A program made the position numbers and the translations under genes. Positions 1 through 8,640 of a stretch of DNA of 64,000 nucleotides are shown here, in pieces. This DNA is from Dysidea avara (taxonomy: Eukaryota; Porifera; Demospongiae; Dictyoceratida; Dysideidae). The notes beneath the pieces were generated by a model. That model was not told the DNA's origin, ran no database searches, and worked only from the letters and a program-made list of their open reading frames with translations. Location: the NCBI RefSeq assembly GCF_963678975.1, contig NC_089274.1:5568001-5632000 (forward strand), written 5' to 3'. Within the stretch, counting starts at the first letter, position 1; every line of letters begins with the position of its first letter.

Positions 1-177
1 AGTCCTAATCCTGTAATAGTTTCAAAGTACATCAAAGATACAACTGGATGTACTAGCCATTAGAATGTAGTATTATTAAATGTGAGGTAAATTGATCAAA
101 AGAAAAAAATCACACTAAAATCTATTGAGGAATGGATAGCTAGCTACAAAGAGACCTCACAACACCGACCAACTTAC

Positions 178-310
178 CAAGGCCACTTTCATCTATCCAA
201 GTCATTGTTACTTCAAAAGGGCCTTCTAATTCCAAAACGGAGTTATCATGGTACGACACTGCATCTGGTACAATCAGTTTGTTCTGGCAGCTTTTACAAA
301 CCAAGGTTAC
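178..310 (-). CDS. Internal exon of an unidentified minus-strand gene running off the left edge
   Basis: On the minus strand a good acceptor (TGTACAG, just above 310) and a strong donor (GTAAGTTG, just below 178) bound 133 nt that are open in one frame: 44 codons plus one base, entering in phase 0 and leaving in phase 1. The peptide begins VTLVCKSCQNK, so it has a CxxC pair near its start, and ends near TWIDESGL. I do not recognise the family. Downstream exons would lie left of the window. It may belong to the same gene as the exon at 1193-1246, but the phases (1 out, 0 in) require at least one exon between them that I could not find. Confidence 0.5.
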
Positions 311-793
311 CTGTACAGTACAAACGTCACAAGTACACATGGGTACAATACAGTTTCTTACACTACAGCAGTAATGAAAAAAACTTCCGTGACATTTCCC
401 TCATACATACATACATACATGCTACAAAAGTACATTTCACACCATCAAAATCCAGCAAATACAATTCTCAGTGAATTCAGAGTTTAGAAGACAACAACGC
501 CCATCATACTAAATCAGGGGGTGCTAACAGGAACAAAAATTTGTAAAGCAGAGACTCATAAAAGAGATACCGTATGACAAGAAAAATTGATGAATCTACA
601 TTTCAGCAGCTTTGGTAAATTAAATGTCCTCAAAAATCAACAAATTATAGATCTAAACATACTTTTAAAGGTATTTACAATTTAAAATTTCCTGCCTTAT
701 GGTAATCATCCATTTCAAGTAACTATTATTATTTCCAGCAGTGATTACAAATTTAAAACTTCAAGGAGTTATTTTATTATTATATTATATATA

Positions 794-1003
794 CAGTGAA
801 CCTCTCTTAACAAACGCCCCGAATTAAGGACACATAATAGAAATACCTCCCTAATAAGGACAAAAAACTTGGTCCCAACAGGTCTGTTTAATACATTTTT
901 TACTTCTGTTTTAACCTCTGAAAGAGAAAAACCTCTATATTACAGCAAAAAAGTGGCCAAAAATTCTGGGTCTCAAAATGTCCGTAATAGAGAGGTTACA
1001 CTG
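794..1003. mobile_element. Small pogo/Tc1-mariner-like MITE with TA target duplication
   Basis: Terminal inverted repeats start CAGTGAACCTCTCTTAAC on the left and, read from the right end, CAGTGTAACCTCTCTATTAC. A TA dinucleotide flanks both ends (792-793 and 1004-1005). The interior is about 210 bp with no coding capacity. TIRs of the form CAGTG.AACCTCTC with TA duplication are typical of pogo/Tigger-type elements. A related, larger copy lies at 57677-59029. Confidence 0.75.
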
Positions 1004-1192
1004 TAGTAGCTCCGTGCAATTATGTACAGTGGTAAAGCACCATTGTGAAACACATTAAAAATGCAACTACAGCTGGTCTAAATAAAAACTGTAAAAAAAT
1101 TCAGGTTACCTTGGGACAATATTTGAGTCCACATAACATACAGCAATGTTCTAACTTGCCAATATTTGCTGTAAGCAATGGGAAGCCCTTAC

Positions 1193-1246
1193 CATTGGAT
1201 GTGAAATCACAAGTTGCCGAATCCAGCTGCACTGCAAGAGTCTGAC
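1193..1246 (-). CDS. Short internal exon of an unidentified minus-strand gene
   Basis: 54 nt lie between an acceptor (CTTATACTAG) and a donor (GTAAGGGC) on the minus strand. They give two bases, 17 codons and one base, so the exon is phase 1 on both sides. The open frame reads QTLAVQLDSATCDFTSN. Splice signals are good, but the exon is short and has no recognisable domain. It may be upstream of the exon at 178-310 in the same gene. Confidence 0.35.
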
Positions 1247-1711
1247 CTAGTATAAGAGGTTGTAACTGATGATTTATTTTTAATATGTACACCACTGTGT
1301 GAAACTAAGATAGCAGTAATGGTTATTATTTTGAAATTACTGTAACACGAAATTTTTGTGGGATGGAAAGATTGTATGGATTTTGCAGGCATCTTATCTA
1401 CAAAATTTTATCATAGATAATGTAGGGAGATGTCTTTCCCATAGTTTTATGTACAGGCAATCCTTGTTACGAGTCCAGACTATCTCACTAACTCAACTTT
1501 GTTTCTTCATGAATTATCTTGTTAGTTTCCTTATCACTTTTACATTGGGTGAGTGTTATCAAATCATGATGGTATGCAGCCAGTTTATTTCAAACTTCAT
1601 CGTTATGCATGGTTCCACAGGTATAACACCAATATTTTTTGTGGCACTATTTCTAAGCACCAAGACAAGGTATGAGAATTTTTTTCAGTATTAACTAAAT
1701 GACTAAATAAT

Positions 1712-1850
1712 AGTTATACGGGCACAATGTGGAGTCTATGAAATTTATAAACCCGAAGGCCCAGGCTGTAGCGCACGAGCGAAGCGAGGGTGCTACTACG
1801 GGCCTGAGTGTTTATAAATTTCATAGACTCCACATTGTGCCACTATAACT
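1712..1850. repeat. Foldback (hairpin) repeat with GAGCGAAGCGAG loop
   Basis: Two arms of about 40 bp are nearly exact reverse complements: the left begins AGTTATACGGGCACAATG and the right ends CATTGTGCCACTATAACT. Between them is a GC-richer loop with GAGCGAAGCGAG. No coding potential. Likely a foldback MITE or one end of a larger element that continues into the adjacent repeat at 1852-2155. Confidence 0.7.
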
Positions 1851-1851
1851 G

Positions 1852-2155
1852 CTTTAGACTCTATTTCACATTACACTCAGATTACTTACCTCATCCACGG
1901 CTGTTTCTGCTGTAGGCTCAGAAAAACCAGCTGGTTTTCTTGCAAAAATACTAGCGCCATGGCAACTATGCGGCCTCACATGACAAAATAATCGCGCTCG
2001 TTAAATCACTGCACGTGAACAATGCATAGCAATTGGATAAACCTAGATTTTGAGCATATGTTATATTGTGCCTGAAGGCGTGGAGTACATTAGAAAACAA
2101 GGTGGAGTATATGAGATTTATTACCCACCCAAAACGGCCTAAATAGAGTCTAAAG
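1852..2155. mobile_element. MITE with 15-bp terminal inverted repeats
   Basis: CTTTAGACTCTATTT at the left end is matched exactly by its reverse complement AAATAGAGTCTAAAG at the right end, enclosing about 300 bp with no ORF. It directly abuts the foldback at 1712-1850, so the two could be parts of one compound element. No clear target-site duplication was seen. Confidence 0.6.
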
Positions 2156-2560
2156 ATCTGTATGAAGATTATATTTGTGTAAACTGAGGCTGATACCGTT
2201 GACTACTGAACCCGTAACGAAGATTGTCCATAATGATGTCACTGTTGCGAATATTTACTTGTACTTGATTTTACAGTCCATGTACAAAAGGTGTGGAACA
2301 ACTGAGACATTTTCACAATTGAAAGATCTATATCTGAACTACAAAAATTTCTTTCAAAAAAGTTACTTTTACATTTTGGCAATCCACAACAGTTGTTTAA
2401 CACCTTATGGCACTGTGGTGTATGGTTTATTGTGTATAACAAGATACTGAATAACAACCTCTTCTATATTAATAACGGAGTACAAATTCGTTTCACAAAT
2501 GTATACAGTTTCATACAGCTACTACACGTGCTCCATACAAACCTTATCACTTTCGTAGAC

Positions 2561-2836
2561 TCAGATTTTGTGCACTCTTTTTCGTTTATCCACAGCAAAG
2601 TGAAACCAGGAGCAGTAAAATTCTTGTTCAGTTCTAACACTGAAATACTCCCAGCCCACACGTTTCAAGATTAAATAAACGGCATAATTATCTTCATAAA
2701 TCATCTCTTCAAGTGTTTTTATTCGAAAATATGCCAGAAATTTACTGGTTGAACGCCATTTCTCTCGTCCGCGTGGCCTGTCGAAAACGCCATTTTGAAC
2801 TTCTTGTAAATTGCACGTGCAACTAAAATCGCCCAT
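2561..2836 (-). CDS. 91-codon ORF, possible first exon or small protein of unknown function
   Basis: The ATG at 2836 sits in a favourable context (AAAAAATGG) and opens 91 codons to a TGA at 2561-2563, in a locally GC-richer stretch that looks like a 5' exon. The protein is charged and aromatic, starts MGDFSCTCNLQ and ends in a basic tail (KRKRVHK). There is no signal peptide, membrane segment or known motif. It could be the start of the minus-strand gene whose exons lie at 1193-1246 and 178-310, but no convincing donor joins them. A chance ORF is possible. Confidence 0.3.
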   Translation of the reverse strand: MGDFSCTCNLQEVQNGVFDRPRGREKWRSTSKFLAYFRIKTLEEMIYEDNYAVYLILKRVGWEYFSVRTEQEFYCSWFHFAVDKRKRVHKI

Positions 2837-3444
2837 TTTTTGACGGTTGCGTTTCGACTGATATGACTTGTAATAGTAATACCAACACTTACATGGCTTT
2901 AGTGAAAGGATCAAATGCCCAATACATGGTAAGTAATTTTTTTGAAATTTTAGGATAATGTAGCATATGGTTACACCTTTCCCTACAAGTAGTATGAAGT
3001 ATTGGGGTCACTGTATTAGGTGATAGCGGTGCTTTTAACGTAAGCGACTCTTAATTACCACAGCCACTCTACTAGGTGCTGAATATTTCGTGAATCAACC
3101 ATTACAAAGAACAATATTGTGTTCCTGTCGAGGCTTTTTTGGTTCCCTCTTGTCTACTGTCCCTGCTTCCTCACAAGCAGTAGTGAAAACGCAAGTGAAC
3201 CATCTTTAGGAAGCAAATAAAATTTTTAAAATGAATTGCTTATTAAATATTTTGAAATACTTAAATATTGAAATTCTCGTACACAATTTTGGATTTTTAA
3301 AGCTTGTGAGCTACCCCTCGGTAAGGCCAGTGGTCTTATACCCTCTTCCTATCTGAACTCCTTTTCCCAGAGCTATTAGATTGTGGAATTCTCTTCCTGA
3401 TCATGTTGTACAAACTGACAACATTAACACTTTTACATCTTATT
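2837..3444. other. Intergenic, nothing recognised
   Basis: AT-rich sequence without open frames, splice-site pairs or obvious inverted repeats. It lies between the candidate first exon at 2561-2836 and the transposon stack that starts at 3445. Confidence 0.5.
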
Positions 3445-3569
3445 AGGCCACTCCAAGAAAATTCATTTTTCCCATTTCCCGCCTGCATGCAGATTCTCTT
3501 CCTGCATGGTCGTTCATTACTGCTGTCAACTGAACATTTTATTCATTTGATTGCATAGCAGTAACTAGT
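3445..3569. mobile_element. Left half of a PIF/Harbinger-like MITE, split by a later insertion
   Basis: The end GGCCACTCCAAGAAAATTC follows a TTA and matches the intact family member at 11996-12394 (GGCCACTCCAAATAAATTC). The matching right end, rich in GGGAAAC and TTCTTGGAGTG, lies at 13780-13816 on the far side of a 10-kb insertion. I infer one MITE opened by that insertion. Confidence 0.65.
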
Positions 3570-3781
3570 TAGGCTTGCGCCAATTATGCCGGCATAATTT
3601 CGAGCATAATAGGCTAGCAAAAGCATCAAGCATTATGCCAGCATAATAGGACGGTTTTCAAGAATTTTAATTAAAATGCGCAATGCGTGTACCAAAAATA
3701 CTGCAAATCATGAACACACTGCACATTATTACTGCACTTCATATCAAAAACCTTGCAGTTTTATTATTTTTACTATTATTC

Positions 3782-4080
3782 TAGGACCGCTCACATACAA
3801 CCAAGTACATACACCAAAGTGACAGCCCCCTGGTGAGGCTATTAGGTGGTGAAGGCACGATCCCCAAATCAACTCATTATGTCACAGTAGTGACAGATAC
3901 AACACAATAGTGGCATCGTAACTAAAGGCCACCAGTAGCTAAGTGCCAGTACGTCATTGGTGTGGTAATGGCACAGTGATGTGTACACAGTATAATATGT
4001 AATTATGTATACAAAACATACAGGAGAGAACTATAAATTATTGCAGTGTTGTATGCAGCAATACATTATAGGCAATATCA
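3782..4080 (+). repeat. Diverged copy of the segment at 5013-5520
   Basis: Starts CTAGGACCGCTCACATACAA. It parallels 5011 onward (CTAGGACCGTGTCAGATACA) through shared landmarks: the CCAAGTACATACACCAA block, GTGAAGGCAC, a GGTGTGG..TGGCACAGTGAT block, and ACATACAGGAGA. A shorter partial copy lies at 4366-4480. The frame that is open at 5016-5224 is broken here. Confidence 0.55.
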
Positions 4081-4088
4081 ACAGATAA

Positions 4089-4308
4089 TAGTGGCAGATC
4101 TAGAAATTTTCAGAGGGGGTTTCAGATTCCATGTTGTAATTGTGATTTCAAAGGCTAAAGTATGAAGTTTTTTGCCAGTACAGAGTCCTTCTATAACACA
4201 CGTGGTGATTTTATCACTCACACGACGACTCATCAATAAATTGGAGCGTGCGCTACTTTCAGAGGGGGTTTCAGCTGAAACCATTGCAACCCCCTGTATC
4301 CGCCACTG
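4089..4308. mobile_element. MITE of the CAGTGGCGGATCC family, 5-bp TSD GATAA
   Basis: The left end TAGTGGCAGATCTAGA and the right end, read inward, CAGTGGCGGATACAGGGGG are inverted repeats. GATAA occurs directly outside both (4084-4088, 4309-4313). The interior contains the palindromic pair TTTCAGCTGAAA and the family's GGGGGTTTCAG block. It is one of five copies in the window with perfect or near-perfect 5-bp duplications. Confidence 0.75.
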
Positions 4309-4737
4309 GATAAAAATTATTGGCCAATATACAGTACAGCATCAACATCAACTAGAAGGTTCATCAGTGGTGTAGCAATGACACAGTGACAGGTGACACA
4401 CTATAATTATGCATACACAACTTGCAGGAGATAGCTACACAATACTGTAGGAGTATGCAAGCCAGATGAACCAGATAAAGGAAAACAGCCAAGCCGGTGC
4501 CCTAGCGGTGAAGGCAAAAAAGATTAAGCATGCATTGAATTGCCTGACACCAACACAAAGGAAGTTCGCCATGCCAGCTGCACAAGACAAAATTGTTTAC
4601 TTGTATTTTATATGTAACTATATTGTAAAGAGTGTGGCATGTGTTTTAATATTTTCTTGTATTGTTAATTAATTACATATTTTATGTGACTGGCAGCTGG
4701 CATGGAGACTTGAGCCGTTACAAACATAAAAACTTAC

Positions 4738-4825
4738 TTGTAGTCTTCTTGTTTACGTGTAAAGTGGCCTCTGGCTCTCCTGCAGTCACTCCACAGACAT
4801 TCGCCAATCTTCTCCTTCGCGCAAT
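4738..4825 (-). CDS. Candidate exon of a divergent minus-strand gene, unknown function
   Basis: Acceptor TTAATTACAG and donor GTAAGTTTTT bound 88 nt with one open frame (RLANVCGVTAGEPEATLHVN at its core). A diverged copy at 7377-7458 keeps the same boundaries and differs by an in-frame 6-nt deletion and a mix of silent and replacement changes. It is arranged head-to-head with the plus-strand ORF that starts at 4886. Because the whole block is duplicated inside a transposon, it may be element-borne rather than a host gene. Confidence 0.35.
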
Positions 4826-4885
4826 CTGTAATTAAGCAAGGGTCACTGTGGTATATAGAATTACACGTATGGTCAAGTCATCAGC

Positions 4886-5224
4886 ATGAACGGGCGCAAC
4901 GATTATACGTTTGTGCCTTCGTTCACAGGCGAATCGATCCCCGGTTAGTTTATGTCTCTAGGCCTCGTAGTTTTCTCAAACATTAATTACTTATTATTTA
5001 TTCATTATTATCTAGGACCGTGTCAGATACAACCAAGTACATACACCAACGTTGCAACCTACCCATTGGGCAAGTATAAACAGTACCATAGGCAGCACTC
5101 AGAGCAGTGTGTGTGTACCAGTGGAAATGATACATATGCATACGTACACAGGCAAGGGAGTTTAACTGGCATCAGAAAACCACAGTACTATAACACAACC
5201 TACACAAAAACCAAGTTAAGTTAG
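4886..5224 (+). CDS. Candidate two-exon small gene (88 residues), unknown function
   Basis: Exon 1 (4886-4943) starts MNGRNDYTFVPSFTGESIP and ends at a GTTAGT donor. The intron is 72 bp and ends TTATTATCTAG. Exon 2 (5016-5224) continues in frame (GPCQIQPSTYTNVATYPLGK) to TAG at 5222-5224. The product would be Tyr/Gln-rich with a short Cys pair (CVC), with no signal peptide or membrane segment. The locus is repeated at 7249-7640, where the ATG is ACG and the donor GT is CT, so that copy is dead. It could be a captured host gene fragment or an element gene. I do not recognise the family. Confidence 0.4.
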
Positions 5225-5624
5225 CTATATTGAAAGTAACTATATATTGTAGGTGTGACGTGTCTCTGAAGATGACTCAGCAGTGAAGTGAGGCTATGCA
5301 GAACAAGGGACATGGATTGGTGAAGGCACAATTAGCAATTGATCCCAATCAAGGGCACAACAGACTCTGTTGTAACCAGAGGCCATGCACTGGTGATGTG
5401 CCAGTATATCAGTGGTGTGGCATTGGCACAGTGATCACAGTCTATAATATTATGCATACAGCCATGCACAACATACAGGAGATAGTTATACATTGTTGTG
5501 TATGCAGCACTGCATCGGCTTCTTGTTTAACTATTACAGACTCACAGTAGAGTAGTAGTTAAGCCGAGTGGAAAATAATTCCAGCCGCTAGCAAGCCAGA
5601 TGAAGGATGAAGATGTATAATACA

Positions 5625-7248
5625 CAGGGGTGGGCATGGGTGGGCATTTGCCCAACCATCACAGTTTCTTGCCCAACCATCACAAGTAGCTTAAGATTCA
5701 CACGAGGATTCATAGCAGCATGCACAAAACCACCCTACTTTGATACTGTAAAGTGTAAACATGTACCTCATTTGTTGAACCATGACTTCGAAGAAGGGAT
5801 CGAGATAGATGGTATATCACGTGATCAATTCCCGCGGAAAATCCCTTGGGAAGTCTCATACAAACTCAGACTGGAACAACTGCATCTCCTGCCTCTCATG
5901 TATCACTACGAACTCCAAGATATACTGTTTCTAATAAAATCCTTAAAGTCACCCACTGATAATTTTAACATCTACAACTACATTACTTTTGCAAGAGGCA
6001 ACACCAGATCTGGGATTAACCAAAAACTGAATCATCCAAGGACATCATCAGTAACACAACATCATTTTTACTTTAACAGGATAGCCAGACTATACAATTA
6101 CTTACCAGTCATTGATCTTTCACTATCTACCAACACAATTAAATATCGTTTAACTAACTACTTATGGTCGCATTTTACTAATAACTTCAACCCTGAGAGA
6201 GCTTGTACATTTCACCTTTTGTGCCCTTGCCACCGCTGCTCTAGAGCGCCAATTTCTACCAATTTTAACAATCTCTAGCTATCTATTGTAATTATAAGTA
6301 ACTAACAGTTGTAATTATTAGTTATTGCACTGTATTGTATGTATGTTTCTTTGGCAGTGGGTATCTATTACCCACTGACCTTTAATGCAGTCCTGAACTG
6401 CATTAAAAAGTATTAAAATAAATAAATAAAAATAAATAAATAATAGACGCACGTGCCACGCGCCTTGGCACGGTTTAAATTCGAAATTTAAAGTGGAGTC
6501 AAAGCGTGGTACACTGCAGTCGTAGTACTGTATCTTTGAGTCACAGTGAGTGATAATCGTCAGTAGGATTCAGTGTGGATCGTGCTGGTAGCAAAAGATT
6601 TCGTTTCAGTGGACTTGTAAGCGTATTTTTTTTTGATAAGGAAAGTACCGTATAGCCTAACTTACTGCTGATGAAAGAAAACAGGAAAACGTACTCTTCT
6701 TGATATTGGCATATGCAAATGGAGCTGGAAATGGAGAAAAGGCAAGTCATTATAAAGCGTCACGTACACAAATTGTACTGATTAACCGAGTTGTGGTTTA
6801 CACCAGATTCATGCAAAATGTACATTGGCTGCTATAAGTCTGGGACAAAGCTTTCTTGGCATGCTGGTATTTGTGTTATAGTTCATAAATTAGCGCCCCC
6901 GGCCTTCATTTGGGGCCATGTTTTTTCATATCGCTGTGGTGGTTGGTCTGTAAACTATATTGCCAGTTGATTGTAGTAAATATGTGATGAACTGTTTACA
7001 TTGTTGGTTCTTGTAGGTTCAGCAGTTTGATGTCACGTGATACTCAGCTACGGCGATCGTCGGTGGATGCCTGCCCTACAAGTTTAATAGATAGCATATA
7101 GTCTAGCATAGGTAGCTGTAGGCCTTGTGTGCATACACTTTTTCATATTTTTCTTTGATGATATCTCACATGAAAGTGAGCGTGTTTCTTGTGTGTAGTT
7201 AAGTTGATGTTATGCCCAACCATCAAATATTGGCTGGCTACGCCCCTG
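5625..7248. mobile_element. hAT-like element, 8-bp TSD ATAATACA, carrying an RT fragment
   Basis: Starts CAGGGGTGGGCATGG; the right end read inward is CAGGGGCGTAGCCAGCC. ATAATACA flanks it exactly on both sides (5617-5624, 7249-7256). CAGGGG termini with an 8-bp duplication are typical hAT features. At 1.6 kb it has no recognisable transposase; its main content is a nested retrotransposon 3' end at about 5850-6441. The insertion separates the split-ORF copy at 4738-5224 from that at 7289-7640. Confidence 0.8.
5850..6441 (+). mobile_element. 3' end of a non-LTR retrotransposon (RT C-terminus plus A-rich tail)
   Basis: The open frame up to the TAG at 6279 carries the C-terminal region typical of CR1/L2/Jockey-type reverse transcriptases: RLEQLHLLPLMYHYELQDI, then SVTQHHFYFNRIARLYNYLP, then TNTIKYRLTNYLWSHF. 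About 160 bp of 3' UTR end in TAAATAAATAAA-type repeats near 6441, as expected of target-primed reverse transcription. The catalytic RT core and the endonuclease are absent, so this is a 5'-truncated copy. The same frame is open back to 5607, but that part belongs to the surrounding hAT-like element. Confidence 0.8.
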
Positions 7249-7288
7249 ATAATACAACTACCGGTACAAGTATTACATTACTCATTAC

Positions 7289-7640
7289 CTTGTTGTTCCA
7301 GCTGGTTGTTCACTGCAGGACGCCTGGAGCGCATATCCTGCATGCAAAATACACAGTTACCAACATTTAAACATACTTGTAATGTTGTTGTTTACGTGTA
7401 AGGTGGCCTCTGGCTCTGCTGTAGTCACTCCGCGGACGTTTACTAATCTTCGAGCAATCTGTAATTAAACAAGGGTGTAGTGCTGGGCGTTATATAGAAT
7501 TACACGTACGGTAAAGTCATCAGCACGAACAGACGTACTTATTATACGGTTGTTCCTTCATTCACAGGCGAATCTATCCCCGCTTAGTTCATGTCTCTAT
7601 AGGCCTCGTAGTTTTCTCAAACATTATGCACTTATCAATT
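7289..7640. pseudogene. Second, decayed copy of the 4738-4990 split-ORF locus
   Basis: About 260 bp match 4738-4990 base for base apart from scattered changes (shared blocks TTTACGTGTAA, GGCCTCTGGCTCT, TTCACAGGCGAAT, GTAGTTTTCTCAAACATTA). The minus-strand exon is retained at 7377-7458, and another exon-like block with a good acceptor and donor follows at 7289-7337. The plus-strand ORF has lost its ATG (ACG) and its splice donor (CT for GT). It lies immediately right of the hAT element at 5625-7248. Confidence 0.5.
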
Positions 7641-8050
7641 TCATGCAATACAGGGGATTTGACAAATCGTGGTGTCAAATTCCCCACTACTGGGGCAAAA
7701 TCGGCTGTCAAATCCCCACCCCTATAGTAGGGGATTTGACAACACCTCAAGCGCATAGCTATATTTCATGCATGCAACTAATAATAAACCTACCCTGTAG
7801 CTAGTAAAATTATAGCAAGTACGATTTTATTGTTTAGAAATGCAACTACCGAAAATCGGTCAGTGAATTGGACAATTGCCCCAGGGGTGGAGACAAGAAG
7901 CAATGTCAAACCCGGGTGGGGCATGAAATTGACAAGTGCATTATTTATTAATGACGTAATTTAACCGCATTTCGTATTATTCTTAGTACTTGGTTGTATA
8001 ATGACTGATTAATCACACTTTATGGAAATAAGTAAAGTGCTAATAATAAG
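7641..8050. other. Intergenic with short GGGGATTTGAC inverted repeats
   Basis: Between 7650 and 7741 the motif GGGGATTTGACA and its complement TGTCAAATCCCC occur four times in alternating orientation, suggesting the tip of a foldback repeat. A degenerate relative (GGTGGGGCATGAAATTGACA) is near 7915. No coding sequence is visible. Confidence 0.4.
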
Positions 8051-8372
8051 ATCTAATCCAAAACAGCCAAGCTGTAAAAAAAGTGTGCGGCCCTCAGAAA
8101 GGCTATGGTGAAAAAAGATGTGAAATCCAAGGTGGCGGCCAAGAAATGGCTGTGATGGTAGGTTAATGGTAAAAATTTTAATAACGACAATTCAGGTGAA
8201 TTTTTGTGCCGCTTCACAAAAATTCACCTGAATTGTCATTATTAAAATTTTTACCATTAACCTACCATCACAGCCATTTCTTGGCCGCCACCTTGGATTT
8301 CACATCTTTTTTCACCATAGCCTTTCTGAGGGCCGCACACTTTTTTTACAGCTTGGCTGTTTTGGATTAGAT
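8051..8372. repeat. Near-perfect 322-bp palindrome, head of composite copy 1
   Basis: Arms of about 155 bp run from ATCTAATCCAAAACAGCCAA to the reverse complement ending near 8372, around the centre TGTGCCGCTTCACA. Mismatches between arms are very few, implying recent formation or gene conversion. The same palindrome heads the copy at 40219-40544, and a more diverged subfamily occurs at 19322-19591, 39957-40206 and 60790-60945. Confidence 0.9.
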
Positions 8373-8640
8373 TTCATTTCTTTTTGTATTTGTTTACCCC
8401 AAAGCCAGCCTATGGCCAGCTTTGGGACTTTTTAACCTATGTTTTTTTTCTTTACTACAGGAAGAAGTAAAGATGAAGTAGATATACTTTAAATATTTTA
8501 TCAGTAAATGTACAAATTATATATATAATACATATGTGACCGGATTTGCAAAAAGGGGCCTTCCACACACATCCAATTTGCCAACTTTGACAATTGATAA
8601 CTTCAGATTGGAAAGAGCTATTGCCTTGAAATTTGGGCAG

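Noticed and set aside
1356..1694. 112-codon plus-strand ORF, hydrophobic in parts
   Set aside because: Composition follows the AT-rich DNA. It has no domain, no splice context and no conserved copy. Hydrophobicity is expected from T-rich codons.
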